Shown one piece after another: positions 48,717-57,316 of a stretch of DNA of 64,000 bases. A model generated the notes under the pieces. It was not told the DNA's origin. It did not search any database and worked only from the letters and a program-made list of their open reading frames with translations. Made by a program: the position numbers and the translations under genes. The DNA comes from Oscillospiraceae bacterium (lineage in GTDB: Bacteria; Bacillota; Clostridia; Oscillospirales; Oscillospiraceae). Location: the NCBI GenBank assembly GCA_910575815.1, contig CAJTFN010000016.1, positions 38,203 to 102,202 on the forward strand. The letters are read 5' to 3'. Within the stretch, counting starts at the first letter, position 1. Every line of letters begins with the position of its first letter.

Positions 48717-50708
48717 TTGAGTTACCGTATCGGCATTGCGGAGTTTGCGGAAACAAAACTTTCATGGACAGACAAAATGGACAGCGCCGATGGCGTGGTT
48801 GCCATCGTCCGGACAATCACCCCGGAATTTCGCAGTAAGGCCGCCGAACATAAAGAAAAACTCATCATCCACATCATCTGCCCCAGCGATTTAGCTGGGA
48901 TTCACCCCCTCTGCGAACAGGCGTCCGGTCTGGTAGCAGATGGATTCCCCAAGCAGCGCGTCGTTATCCGCATGGACATTCCTCTTACGCCGGACGATGG
49001 CATTAACCAGGCCTACTCCGCCATGGAGGCTTTCATGGCCACCGGATTCTCCCGGTTTCGCATCAACGCCGCTGGAGCCAAGTCCCTTTTGCGGGATGGA
49101 GCGTCTATGACCGTGCAGCTGGCCAAAATCGATGAGATGCTCAGGAAGGTTCGGAAGAGCTGGGCTTATCTGGGGAAACCGGCGGGCGACCTCCGCCTGG
49201 AGTCCGAAAAGGAGTCCAGTCTGAAAGAGACAACGAAATGCGGCTGTCCTTCCCGGTATGACCTGATGCTTCTGGGTTTGACACCCGCCGAGCCTCCGCC
49301 TCCCCCCTCTCTTGGCTCCAGATGCGCCATGAAAGGGAAAGCGGCTTGGGGCGGTGTCCGGAATGGCGGCCATGCGGTTGGTTCCTTCTTCGGGAGATGC
49401 CAGAAGAAGGTTCGAAGAAAGTTTATTACCGGGTGCATGCGTTTTGCCGGGTTTGTCGATGGTACTTGTACGGCGATTTGCTCTCTCTGCCTGCGAGTCT
49501 GCAGAGCCTGTTATCGGGGCCTATGTGCCGTGACTGGCAAGGTTCGGCAGGGCATTTCCTCCTTTTTTGCCGCCGTGGCAAAGAAGTGGAGGTGGGTTCT
49601 CGGGGTACTTTTGTCATTGTCTCTGTTCTACGGCGTCGCAGTCTTCTCTCACATTCCCTTTGTGGAGGAATGGCGGACGCTGTACATCGAGACGGCTATG
49701 TCCACCATGAACCACCAATGGCTGGCCACGAAATTTATTCCCGGGAGCGTTATCAATGAGGTGATGGAGAAAGCCCGAAAACAAATGGATGACAATGTGG
49801 TGGACTCCTCTACCCTGCCAGAGCTTGAACCTGTTATTGAAGAGCAGCCCCTCTCCCTCCAGGAGGCGGCCCGGCTTGTGTTCACGGAACACTTCCCCGA
49901 GGTCGACATGAGCACCATGCCGGAGGGCATCGACTATCTCAACGACATCCAGATGTCGGACATTATTGATATGGGAATCAAGACAACGGCTGGGGACGCT
50001 ATCTGGGCTATTGACACAGCGAACAACCTGCTGATTGTACAGGTTGCCGGGGATGGCTACGTTGGCAAACTGGCCATCATCAAGGACAGCAGTCAGGTCG
50101 AGCTGGCAGTCAACACCCGCACCAGCCGCGGCTCGACCGTTACGGAGCTGTGTGAGGAATCCGGCGCCGTCCTGGGCATCAATGGCAACGCCTTTGAGGA
50201 CCCCAACGGCAGAGGCAGCGGAGTGACACCCGTCGGTCTCATTATCCATGAGGGTAAGCAACTCCATAAACCATTCGGAGCATATAACTACCAGACTGCC
50301 GGATATGATTGGAATGACAACTTCGTGGTTGGGAAGAACGTGGATACCAGCAAGTTGCGGGAGGCCCTGCAGTTCTATCCCGTCACCGTTCTGGACGGAG
50401 AAAAGCATGTAGATGGTTCTCTTGGTATGGGCATCCAGCCCCGGGCCTCTATCGGACAGACCGAGGATGGCTCTACCCTGATGCTCATTATTGACGGGCG
50501 CCGGGTCGGATACAGCCTGGGCATTACCGTTTCGGGATGCGCTGATATCCTGCTCCGGTACAACTGTCAGAACGCTATCAACCTGGATGGCGGTTCGAGT
50601 GCGTCTATGAGTTACATGGGCGAGATGATTACCAGAACCAGTAGCCCACAGAATGGCGGCCGATGGCTACCTTCAGCTTGGGTGGTTATGCCCCCGGATA
50701 AAGAGTAA
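48717..50708 (+). CDS. DUF1848-like domain fused through a membrane segment to a NAGPA-type phosphodiester glycosidase
   Basis: 663 aa from a TTG (AAGGAGGCG upstream). Residues 1-190 are a shortened copy of the preceding DUF1848 protein lacking the C-terminal Cys cluster. Residues 200-285 form a Cys- and Arg-rich linker; 290-315 a transmembrane helix. From about 430 the fold matches NAGPA: AVNTRTSRGSTV, GINGNAFED, LMLIIDGRRVG, and the NLDGGSSASMSY signature, ending GRWLPSAWVV. Such domains cleave sugar phosphodiesters in glycans or teichoic-type polymers outside the cell. This architecture is one I do not know from elsewhere. Confidence 0.78.
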   Translation: MSYRIGIAEFAETKLSWTDKMDSADGVVAIVRTITPEFRSKAAEHKEKLIIHIICPSDLAGIHPLCEQASGLVADGFPKQRVVIRMDIPLTPDDGINQAYSAMEAFMATGFSRFRINAAGAKSLLRDGASMTVQLAKIDEMLRKVRKSWAYLGKPAGDLRLESEKESSLKETTKCGCPSRYDLMLLGLTPAEPPPPPSLGSRCAMKGKAAWGGVRNGGHAVGSFFGRCQKKVRRKFITGCMRFAGFVDGTCTAICSLCLRVCRACYRGLCAVTGKVRQGISSFFAAVAKKWRWVLGVLLSLSLFYGVAVFSHIPFVEEWRTLYIETAMSTMNHQWLATKFIPGSVINEVMEKARKQMDDNVVDSSTLPELEPVIEEQPLSLQEAARLVFTEHFPEVDMSTMPEGIDYLNDIQMSDIIDMGIKTTAGDAIWAIDTANNLLIVQVAGDGYVGKLAIIKDSSQVELAVNTRTSRGSTVTELCEESGAVLGINGNAFEDPNGRGSGVTPVGLIIHEGKQLHKPFGAYNYQTAGYDWNDNFVVGKNVDTSKLREALQFYPVTVLDGEKHVDGSLGMGIQPRASIGQTEDGSTLMLIIDGRRVGYSLGITVSGCADILLRYNCQNAINLDGGSSASMSYMGEMITRTSSPQNGGRWLPSAWVVMPPDKE

Positions 50709-50716
50709 CAACAAGC

Positions 50717-50740
50717 AACCCCTCCCGAACGGGAGGGGTT
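50717..50740. terminator. bidirectional terminator
   Basis: AACCCCTCCC / GGGAGGGGTT stem with GAAC loop between convergent genes. Confidence 0.85.
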
Positions 50741-50744
50741 CTCG

Positions 50745-51122
50745 CTATTTGATGTGTGCTCGAATCCAAGCAAGCAAATCGCATTCCTTAGCCGTTCCTT
50801 CTGCAATCGAAATGAACATATCGGACAGTTCTCCCGGCCGCAACACCAGATTGTACCCATTCCATTTTAGCAGAAGCTGCGTAGCAAGGGCACCAATCCG
50901 TTTGTTGCCGTCCAGGAACACATGGTTGCTGGCCAGGCCAAAACCCAAGCGGGCAATCTTGTCGATGCCGTCGGGGAAAAGGTCATCCCCATCGAAGGTC
51001 TGGAACGGAGCTGCCAGAGCAGCCTCAAGACCAGCCTGGTCACGCAAACCGTCCAGTCCACCGGTGGACTGAATGACTTTGGAATGTAGTTTGACAACGT
51101 CGTCTGCGGTCAACCAAATCAT
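50745..51122 (-). CDS. doc: Doc-type toxin (Fic fold kinase)
   Basis: 125 aa. Fic core NHVFLDGNKRIGALATQLLL, close to the Doc signature HxFxDGNKR, plus the N-terminal LHSKVIQSTGGLDGLRD segment typical of death-on-curing proteins. Doc inactivates EF-Tu by phosphorylation. Its start overlaps the DinJ-like antitoxin stop by ATGA. The usual partner is Phd, so pairing with a RelB/DinJ-type antitoxin is notable. Confidence 0.9.
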   Translation of the reverse strand: MIWLTADDVVKLHSKVIQSTGGLDGLRDQAGLEAALAAPFQTFDGDDLFPDGIDKIARLGFGLASNHVFLDGNKRIGALATQLLLKWNGYNLVLRPGELSDMFISIAEGTAKECDLLAWIRAHIK

Positions 51123-51376
51123 TCCGCCATCCTCGCATAATCCGTCCCAAACTCCTCCAGAATTTGGCCGGCATCCGCAAGCATTTGCTCCCGGGAGATG
51201 AGCTTGCTTTCTACTGGAGCCTGAATCGTTACGGCAAAAGGCATCCCTTTTGCCCGGACAAAGGCCCTTGCAAACAGGTTGAAGGCTGTGGATGTAGTCA
51301 TCCCCAACTCCCGACAGATGCTTGACATCTGTTCTTTCACATCCGCATCCAAGCGAAATGTCATGTTGCTGTCCAT
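51119..51376 (-). CDS. RelB/DinJ-type antitoxin
   Basis: 85 aa from the ATG at 51376 (AGGAGGTG upstream). N-terminal ribbon-helix-helix: MTFRLDADVKEQMSSICREL followed by GMTTSTAFNLFARAFVRAKG, the RelB/DinJ pattern; the C-terminal tail should wrap the toxin. Autoregulation is likely through the palindrome in its promoter. Confidence 0.88.
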   Translation of the reverse strand: MDSNMTFRLDADVKEQMSSICRELGMTTSTAFNLFARAFVRAKGMPFAVTIQAPVESKLISREQMLADAGQILEEFGTDYARMAE

Positions 51377-51397
51377 ATAAACACCTCCTGCACTACA

Positions 51398-51427
51398 TAT
51401 ATAGCACATATCATGTGCATATGTCAA
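51398..51427 (-). promoter_or_regulatory. sigma-A promoter with operator of the antitoxin-toxin operon
   Basis: TTGACA, 18 nt, TATATA. The spacer contains palindrome GCACATATCATGTGC (51404-51418), a fitting site for a ribbon-helix-helix repressor. Confidence 0.75.
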
Positions 51428-51431
51428 TGAA

Positions 51432-51782
51432 TTAAGGAAACAAAATTGCCCTTGCTTCCTCAATGGCCTGGGTCATCTCCTGCCACTTTGTAAAAGAGAG
51501 CTGAATCTTTCCATTAGTGGAGATTTGCACGTTTTCGTGGTGGTCAACGCCATCTCGCCGTTCCTTGTACACAATGATGAGCATTTGGGTTCCGTTGACG
51601 GTTTTGCGGATTTCCACCCGCTCGTTGGCACCCTTAACGTGCTTCGCCTTCCACTTCTCCATGTCTGCCTCGGACATGTTCGGGACATACGTTCCGGCAA
51701 TATCTGCGCTGGAGGAGTACATTTTCGTATGGGTCTTGAAGTCACGGGCTTTTGCGGGCTTCTCAAAAGACAAAATTGGCAT
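51432..51782 (-). CDS. hypothetical protein, 116 aa
   Basis: ATG 51782 with AGAGGAG upstream. Basic N-terminus then an alpha/beta domain; no family recognised. Element promoter 45 nt upstream, in contrast to the sigma-A-type promoter of the downstream toxin module. Confidence 0.7.
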   Translation of the reverse strand: MPILSFEKPAKARDFKTHTKMYSSSADIAGTYVPNMSEADMEKWKAKHVKGANERVEIRKTVNGTQMLIIVYKERRDGVDHHENVQISTNGKIQLSFTKWQEMTQAIEEARAILFP

Positions 51783-51826
51783 AGCTATCTCCTCTCTAAA
51801 TTTCCGCATACGAGATATTTGATTAC

Positions 51827-51855
51827 ATTATATGCGGATAGGAACAAAACAATTC
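51827..51855 (-). promoter_or_regulatory. element promoter GAATTG-n14-GCATATAAT
   Basis: 45 nt upstream of the start at 51782. Confidence 0.75.
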
Positions 51856-51880
51856 TGGGCTGCCGAAAGGCAGCCCAGAA
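51853..51880 (-). terminator. terminator of the hxs operon
   Basis: TTCTGGGCTGCC / GGCAGCCCAGAA stem with TTTC loop, about 70 nt after hxsA. Confidence 0.75.
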
Positions 51881-51947
51881 AGTCGTGTATCGACGAAGTA
51901 TGTTGTCATCATAATCTTCGATGACCATCAACAGGTTTTTGCACGCT

Positions 51948-52445
51948 CTAAACCCCACTAATTGTGTCAATGCTGGGAGCCGAATTTGGGATGCTGTTGG
52001 GTCTTGGGGTTTGAATGGGTGGAATCGTAGGCAGTACCGGCTCCGGAGCAGGAGTGGGAGTTATCACTGTGGGTGTGCTGGGAGTAACCGAGGGACTGGA
52101 GGTGTGGCTGGGAGTGGTTGAAGGACTGGAGGTGTGCCCAGAAGAAGTTCCGCCAGAGACATGGGAAGAGTGCGACACATGAGATTCATGCGAGCTGTGA
52201 GAATAGTGGCCTGTGTTCGAATGGGAACTGTGAGAGGAATGCGAAGAATGTGACCTGTGTGAGGAATGAGACCGGTGTTTTGCGAAAACATCCTGTGTCA
52301 GAGCCATGGCGAGCAGAATCATCATAGAACCGACAGCCAAAATTTTGTTCCGTGGGATATTTCCTTCCTGGTCCGCAAGGAAATTTTCAATTCCGCGTCT
52401 TACCTTCGGAAACATCTCGTTGGTTTTCCCTTTTTCGTCTGCCAT
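51948..52445 (-). CDS. hxsA: His-Xaa-Ser repeat peptide HxsA
   Basis: 165 aa from the ATG at 52445 (AAGGAG upstream). Residues 1-33 are a polar leader, 34-51 a hydrophobic membrane or signal segment, 57-97 carry about twelve His-x-Ser tripeptides in register (HRS, HSS, HES, HVS), and 98-165 form a Ser/Thr/Pro-rich tail typical of exposed surface regions. It is the expected substrate of the two radical SAM proteins encoded upstream. The modification installed is not deducible from sequence. Confidence 0.9.
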   Translation of the reverse strand: MADEKGKTNEMFPKVRRGIENFLADQEGNIPRNKILAVGSMMILLAMALTQDVFAKHRSHSSHRSHSSHSSHSSHSNTGHYSHSSHESHVSHSSHVSGGTSSGHTSSPSTTPSHTSSPSVTPSTPTVITPTPAPEPVLPTIPPIQTPRPNSIPNSAPSIDTISGV

Positions 52446-52450
52446 TACAA

Positions 52451-53542
52451 TCAACTCCTTACCATGCTCACACGTGTTCCGTTTTCCCATGTAGTTGTAT
52501 ATGTATTCCCTGAAACATCCTGATACACGCAAGTCCCGTTTGGCACATCATTGACAAAAGCTCCACTGAGTCTTCCGCCAGCGGCAAAGGAGTATGTGCC
52601 TTGACCGTTCATTTTATCGTTCGCCCATTGCCCGGAGTAAGAATCTCCATTTGCCCAGGCATAATTTCCGGAGCCAGACTTCAAGTTTTGTGAAACTGCG
52701 CCCGAGTATGTATCACCGTTTCCATAGGTGATATAGCATTGACCAGAAAACTTGTTTCCGACCATTTGACCAAAGTAATCCGTCCCATCGTTGGAGAGGA
52801 ATCTCACCCAGCTTGTGGCCGAGATTTTGCCGTCTTTTACGTCATACTCATATGTTCCTTCAGCCGTGGTAATCTGGTATTTCCCATTTTCCGGTAAGTC
52901 CGCAGGCAATTGTGATTGTGCTGGAAATGCTGTACTTCCAGCAGTTACAAGGTCACGGTATAGGAACATGATAATCTGCGAGCGGGTACAGGTGGCAGAA
53001 GGCCGAAACTCTCCGCCCGCGAAGCCGTTTGTAATGCCCTGTTCCACCGCCCACGATATGGCTTTGGAATTCACCGAAACGTCGTTAAAAGTCGCGCTGC
53101 TATGCGGTTCTGGACTGCCGGCAGCCCTCCATAGATAATTTACAGTAGCCAGTCGCGTGCAGGGAGCTCCCGCGTCAAATGCTGTCCCGTCAAGAATCCC
53201 CTTTTCGTAAGCCCAAAGGACCGCGTCATAATAGTAATTGGCTGGGGAGATGTTCGGGAATGGATTCGCTGATGCAGAGGGTTGTTTGCCCAATGCTCGC
53301 CAAAGATAGGTAATAATCTGGCCATTATTACAAGTCGCCTGGGGAGCGAAAACACCCTCGCTAACTCCGTTTGTGATGCCATTCTCAACTGCCCAAGTAA
53401 TCGCAGTATAGGACGCATCGGTTGTCTTCACATCGTTGAATGTGACGGCATTTGCGGGAACCACCATCCAGGTGGAAAAGCATACGCACAGAGTAATTAC
53501 GAACGCAAGCGTTCGCTTTTTCGCAATTCCTTTGAAAGTCAT
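52451..53542 (-). CDS. secreted protein with SLH and MORN repeats
   Basis: 363 aa; ATG 53542 overlaps the hxsB stop (ATGA), AAGGAGGG upstream. Signal peptide 1-32 (ends PANA). Three S-layer-homology units about 33-220 (FNDVKTTDASYTAITWAVENG, then two more) for cell-wall polymer binding, then three to four MORN-like repeats about 265-345 (GDTYSGAVSQN, NGDSYSGQWANDKMNGQGTY). Its place between hxsB and hxsA suggests a surface partner that anchors or displays the HxsA product. Confidence 0.85.
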   Translation of the reverse strand: MTFKGIAKKRTLAFVITLCVCFSTWMVVPANAVTFNDVKTTDASYTAITWAVENGITNGVSEGVFAPQATCNNGQIITYLWRALGKQPSASANPFPNISPANYYYDAVLWAYEKGILDGTAFDAGAPCTRLATVNYLWRAAGSPEPHSSATFNDVSVNSKAISWAVEQGITNGFAGGEFRPSATCTRSQIIMFLYRDLVTAGSTAFPAQSQLPADLPENGKYQITTAEGTYEYDVKDGKISATSWVRFLSNDGTDYFGQMVGNKFSGQCYITYGNGDTYSGAVSQNLKSGSGNYAWANGDSYSGQWANDKMNGQGTYSFAAGGRLSGAFVNDVPNGTCVYQDVSGNTYTTTWENGTRVSMVRS

Positions 53543-54945
53543 GTTTCCATCCCTCCTTGTGCCCAATTTTGAAGGATTTGAAGTTCTTGCTGGTCGTTTT
53601 TCTGAAGAATTCCAAACAGAATATCCAACATTCCTTTGTAAATTTGGCATCGATAGTTCTGGGAATTTGTTGGGAAAATGTCCCCATCCAGCGCGAGATT
53701 GATAACCGGGCATTGCCCACAATAGGGTTGATAGGTACAGTCGCAGCACTCGGGAATACATTCTAAGACAGAAGCAGCACAAGTAGCTTTGCAGGCCGGA
53801 GAGGTGATAAAAGTCTCGTAAGAGTCTGCTACTGTCCCCAATTGAAAGGAGAAATCCCCCATTTCTGCAAGCATCCGGCCCTCGTCGCAGGTGTAGACAG
53901 ACCCGTCATAATAAAAGGCCATTTGACCAACTGAGGCACCGCAGGGAGACCGCAGCTCCATATAGTTCAGGCCTTCTCCGAAGAGGATTTTAGAGAGCAT
54001 GATGCTGGCGTGCCCTTCAGATATAAATTGTCCACCCTTGTTTATTTCCAGAAGGCATGTTATGCACTCTTGGTAGAAAGCCAAAAACATATCCGGTGAG
54101 TACCCGATATTGTCCCACTGCACATGAGCCATACCAAGCGGTGTCAGTGGACGAATGAATACGGAAGTCATCCCGAAATTCAAGTAGGTATCAATTAACG
54201 TCCTGACCTGTGATAGAGATTGCCTGGTCGTGGTTTGTATTGCGCTCAAAGAGATACCTGCGGCATGAGCTCTCTGGATGCCGGATGCTGCTGCATCAAA
54301 TGAACCTGCTCCATTTCGGAATGGACGGTTTTGATTGTGCAGTTCCTTCGCTCCATCAATGGATGTGGATAGGGCGATGTCATGTTCCTTAATAAAACCG
54401 GCAATCTCATCATTGAGGAGAGAAAGATTGCTGACCAAAGAAAAAGCCACATGCTTGCCTGATACCTTTGCTTTTTCCTCGGCATAGAGAACTGTATGTT
54501 TGATGACCTCGAAATTTCCCAATGGCTCCCCACCCTGAAATTCTATTGTAAGCGTATCAACAGGGGAAGAAAGCGCAATATCAACTGCCTTTTCCGCTGT
54601 TTCCTTGGACATAAAGCCGGGAGAGGATTCTGTATCTCGGGCTTGACAGTATATACAGTTTGCATTGCACCAGGTCGTTACGACCAGAATGAACAGGGAT
54701 GTGCCTGCAAATAGATATTTCTTCCCAAAACGGAGTGAAGACGCGCCCCTCTGGAGCAGTACCTCAATATTTTCGTCAAAAAGGAAGCATTTGTCCTTTA
54801 ACTCCTGGTATCGGCTGTCATCCGGGCAGATTGTTCCATCGGCCAAGCGCGAAAAGTCATTCTGAGATAAGAAGCAATAGTGGCCAAAGTCATTGGTAAT
54901 AAGCACCTGGTCACCGAAGGACTTGAAGTTGGAATAGTTAAGCAT
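53539..54945 (-). CDS. hxsB: HxsB, radical SAM maturase
   Basis: 468 aa. N-terminal 85 residues follow the HxsB pattern (DQVLITNDFGHYCFLSQNDF). Radical SAM core with the CNANCIYC cluster motif (CxxxCxxC) and EFQGGEPLGNF; C-terminal SPASM-type Cys set (YTCDEG, then CKATC...C...CCDCTYQPYCGQC) for extra Fe-S clusters. It should modify HxsA using SAM-derived radicals. 6 nt after hxsC. Confidence 0.9.
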   Translation of the reverse strand: MLNYSNFKSFGDQVLITNDFGHYCFLSQNDFSRLADGTICPDDSRYQELKDKCFLFDENIEVLLQRGASSLRFGKKYLFAGTSLFILVVTTWCNANCIYCQARDTESSPGFMSKETAEKAVDIALSSPVDTLTIEFQGGEPLGNFEVIKHTVLYAEEKAKVSGKHVAFSLVSNLSLLNDEIAGFIKEHDIALSTSIDGAKELHNQNRPFRNGAGSFDAAASGIQRAHAAGISLSAIQTTTRQSLSQVRTLIDTYLNFGMTSVFIRPLTPLGMAHVQWDNIGYSPDMFLAFYQECITCLLEINKGGQFISEGHASIMLSKILFGEGLNYMELRSPCGASVGQMAFYYDGSVYTCDEGRMLAEMGDFSFQLGTVADSYETFITSPACKATCAASVLECIPECCDCTYQPYCGQCPVINLALDGDIFPTNSQNYRCQIYKGMLDILFGILQKNDQQELQILQNWAQGGMET

Positions 54946-54951
54946 GCTGCC

Positions 54952-56061
54952 TTACTTCCCCCTCCCTTTTACCGGCGTCAGCACCATTTTCTCCAGAGCC
55001 AAGGTTGACCGGAAGACTCCGCCGCACAGCTCACGGACTTCGCACTCCTGGCAGCTATCGTAATATCGGATTTTATAACTGGAAATGCTTTTAGCGCACA
55101 AAGACCAGTAGCCGGGCTCCACTTTGCACAAGGGGAAGTTGTACAGGGAAACGTCGATACCAGCACTCATGAGGGTTTGGATAGCCTGCTTCGATGCCTT
55201 GAAGCTCTCCGCGTAATCAACCCAGACCAACTCCCGATTTCTGGCCGCCGCTCCCATCATCTCGGTTGCCATGATGTTGACCCGGTTAATCCCCCTCAGT
55301 TCCGAGCCGATAAAGCTGGCCAATTGGTCCATATAAGCAAGATTGAGTTTGCTGACGACGATTCGAAGTTCGATATTGCACCCGTAAGACAAAAGCCCTT
55401 TTAACCCGTACACTGTCTGAGCAAAGCTGCCAGGAGTTTGCGTGATGGGGTCGTGGGTTTCCGCGCTATACCCATATAGCGGAATACCAAAGTAAAGATT
55501 TTGAGGAGCGTTCTCCATAAACTGGTTCAAATACCACTGACTGGAAAACGCCCGACCATTGGTCAGGAATAGATAGTGTGTAAAATCCTCGAAGTGACCA
55601 CGGATTTTTTGCAAGATGCGGAACATGTCCTTCCGGATAAGGGTCGGTTCCCCGCCAGTAATAACCAAATGCCGGATATCCGTAGGCATGTACTCCAGAT
55701 AGTCGCACAGGCGATTTACTGAGATAGTGTCGCGTTGCCGCCTGGATGGTATACTGCAGGGGCACATGATGCAGTTTGAGTTACACTGGTTCGTAACGAA
55801 GAGAGTTGCCCCATCCGGGCAGTCTTCATAAACAATGCGAAACCGGTCATCTGCATAGAATTCAATCACATCGAATTCGTTGAGTTGGGACAGGGTATCC
55901 ATCGCCTTCTCGCTCAACTTTAACCTGTATTTTGTGCTATTGAAAAAAATCGTAAATGAATCATGGTCAATAAACAGGATATTTTTGCCGTCATCGGCCA
56001 ATTCTTTGCTGGCATTACTGGATTTCGACACCGCAGCAAGAATTCCCTGCCCAAAATCCAC
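54952..56061 (-). CDS. hxsC: HxsC, radical SAM maturase
   Basis: 369 aa from a GTG directly after the previous stop. Radical SAM motif CNSNCIMC (CxxxCxxC), VITGGEPTLIRKDM, and C-terminal Cys motif CQECEVRELCGG for auxiliary clusters. The N-terminal 90 residues (FTIFFNSTKYRLKLSEKAMD) fit HxsC. Partner of HxsB in the His-Xaa-Ser system. Confidence 0.88.
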   Translation of the reverse strand: MDFGQGILAAVSKSSNASKELADDGKNILFIDHDSFTIFFNSTKYRLKLSEKAMDTLSQLNEFDVIEFYADDRFRIVYEDCPDGATLFVTNQCNSNCIMCPCSIPSRRQRDTISVNRLCDYLEYMPTDIRHLVITGGEPTLIRKDMFRILQKIRGHFEDFTHYLFLTNGRAFSSQWYLNQFMENAPQNLYFGIPLYGYSAETHDPITQTPGSFAQTVYGLKGLLSYGCNIELRIVVSKLNLAYMDQLASFIGSELRGINRVNIMATEMMGAAARNRELVWVDYAESFKASKQAIQTLMSAGIDVSLYNFPLCKVEPGYWSLCAKSISSYKIRYYDSCQECEVRELCGGVFRSTLALEKMVLTPVKGRGK

Positions 56062-57090
56062 CTACAACACCCCCATTCTGATTATGAGGAATACGAAAAC
56101 GCCGCATGTCATGAAAATGGCAAATGGTATTTTTCTGACGATTGTTATCTCTGGCAGCCCGTATCGGGATTCTTTCCAGCGAAGAATACTGTCAACTTCC
56201 GCAGCAGTTAGCCGGCTCCTCATATCTTCTGTCGTGCTCCGCGGCAGGCCCTGCACTTTGGAGGTACTCATAGAGGCTACCGACGCAACGGAAAGAATCA
56301 TGCCTGGAGACACCGATTCTGTAGGAATGGATTTATAATTATATTCCTCGGATATGGAGCGAAAGAATAGAACAATCGCTACATACAGATAAATTCTGAA
56401 ATTTGGTGGGTAGAAGCCGTAGCGCAGGCCATAAATGATAAATATTGAAACGCTGAATAACGCAACCGCAGCGATGACCGGCAGTTTGAAAAACAGGGGG
56501 TATTTGTAGACAATAATTGCAATGAATAGGCCAACCATTGAAATCAAGCTCGCGTTTTTACCTACGAAATCCGGGAACAGGAATGCCAATAAATAATTCA
56601 CTCCGATGATATAAGCTGAAACATAAACATAGTCCCGCAAAAAATGCAAGATATTGCGGCCCATAGGAAAATGAATCCTGTCTCTGTTTTTTAATCGTAA
56701 AACGATAGACTCCAGCACAATATAAATGAAAGAGATAGAAAAGGTGAAAACGATGACGAAAAAGGCCGGGGCAATTCCTGTGGTGGCATCATAAAAGCGT
56801 GCTGGAATCGCAAAAACAATGAGGAATAGCAGTTTGCTGTCGCCTGCGGCCCATAGATTAAAGGCATACATAACGATGGAAAGGATGACCAATACCACAA
56901 AATCAAGAAAAAACATCCACAGATATTGCTGCCCGAAGAAACAGTAATATGTGAAATTCAAACCACAGCAAAGAACCCCAGAACCCAAGAGGACTTTGTT
57001 TTTTATGATTCCATCCCGAATATCCGTGACAGAGCAATATAAACAAGTTGCAGAAAGAACAATTAGCAGTAGGGCTTCCGTAATATACAT
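56062..57090 (-). CDS. A24-type prepilin peptidase-like membrane protein
   Basis: 342 aa, about eight to nine membrane helices. The first cytoplasmic loop has SVTDIRDGIIKNKV and a later one AAGDSKLL, corresponding to the two catalytic Asp motifs (xxDxxxxxI.N and GxGD-like) of A24 prepilin/CpaA peptidases. The N-terminal methylase domain is absent; instead a long C-terminal extension ends in a soluble 60-residue region and a last helix. Position inside the hxs operon suggests it trims the HxsA leader or SLH partner; not shown. Confidence 0.75.
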   Translation of the reverse strand: MYITEALLLIVLSATCLYCSVTDIRDGIIKNKVLLGSGVLCCGLNFTYYCFFGQQYLWMFFLDFVVLVILSIVMYAFNLWAAGDSKLLFLIVFAIPARFYDATTGIAPAFFVIVFTFSISFIYIVLESIVLRLKNRDRIHFPMGRNILHFLRDYVYVSAYIIGVNYLLAFLFPDFVGKNASLISMVGLFIAIIVYKYPLFFKLPVIAAVALFSVSIFIIYGLRYGFYPPNFRIYLYVAIVLFFRSISEEYNYKSIPTESVSPGMILSVASVASMSTSKVQGLPRSTTEDMRSRLTAAEVDSILRWKESRYGLPEITIVRKIPFAIFMTCGVFVFLIIRMGVL

Positions 57091-57100
57091 TTTTTGTTTA

Positions 57101-57316
57101 TCACCCCAGGGTCACCTGGTTCATCAGGTCGATTATATAATTCGAGAACTCCTTTATAGTGGTTTCCCTGTCATAGGAACACCGGGAAAAAGTGCAGACG
57201 ATGTACCCATCTGAATGCGATACCCTAATGTGTGCCAAGGCCCTGTAATCCTGAACAGCCTGCTCAACACATTGTCTCTGATACAAGCCCTCGTGAAGTA
57301 AAAGGTCAGCCTTCAT
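57101..57316 (-). CDS. small HxsD-like protein, 71 aa
   Basis: ATG 57316 overlaps the hxsD stop by 11 nt. Pattern 'LYQRQCVEQAVQDYRALAHI...EFSNYIIDLM' resembles a shortened HxsD (shared Y...V..A...Y...EF.NY). Function unknown; may be a second maturase-associated subunit. Nothing else recognised. Confidence 0.5.
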   Translation of the reverse strand: MKADLLLHEGLYQRQCVEQAVQDYRALAHIRVSHSDGYIVCTFSRCSYDRETTIKEFSNYIIDLMNQVTLG

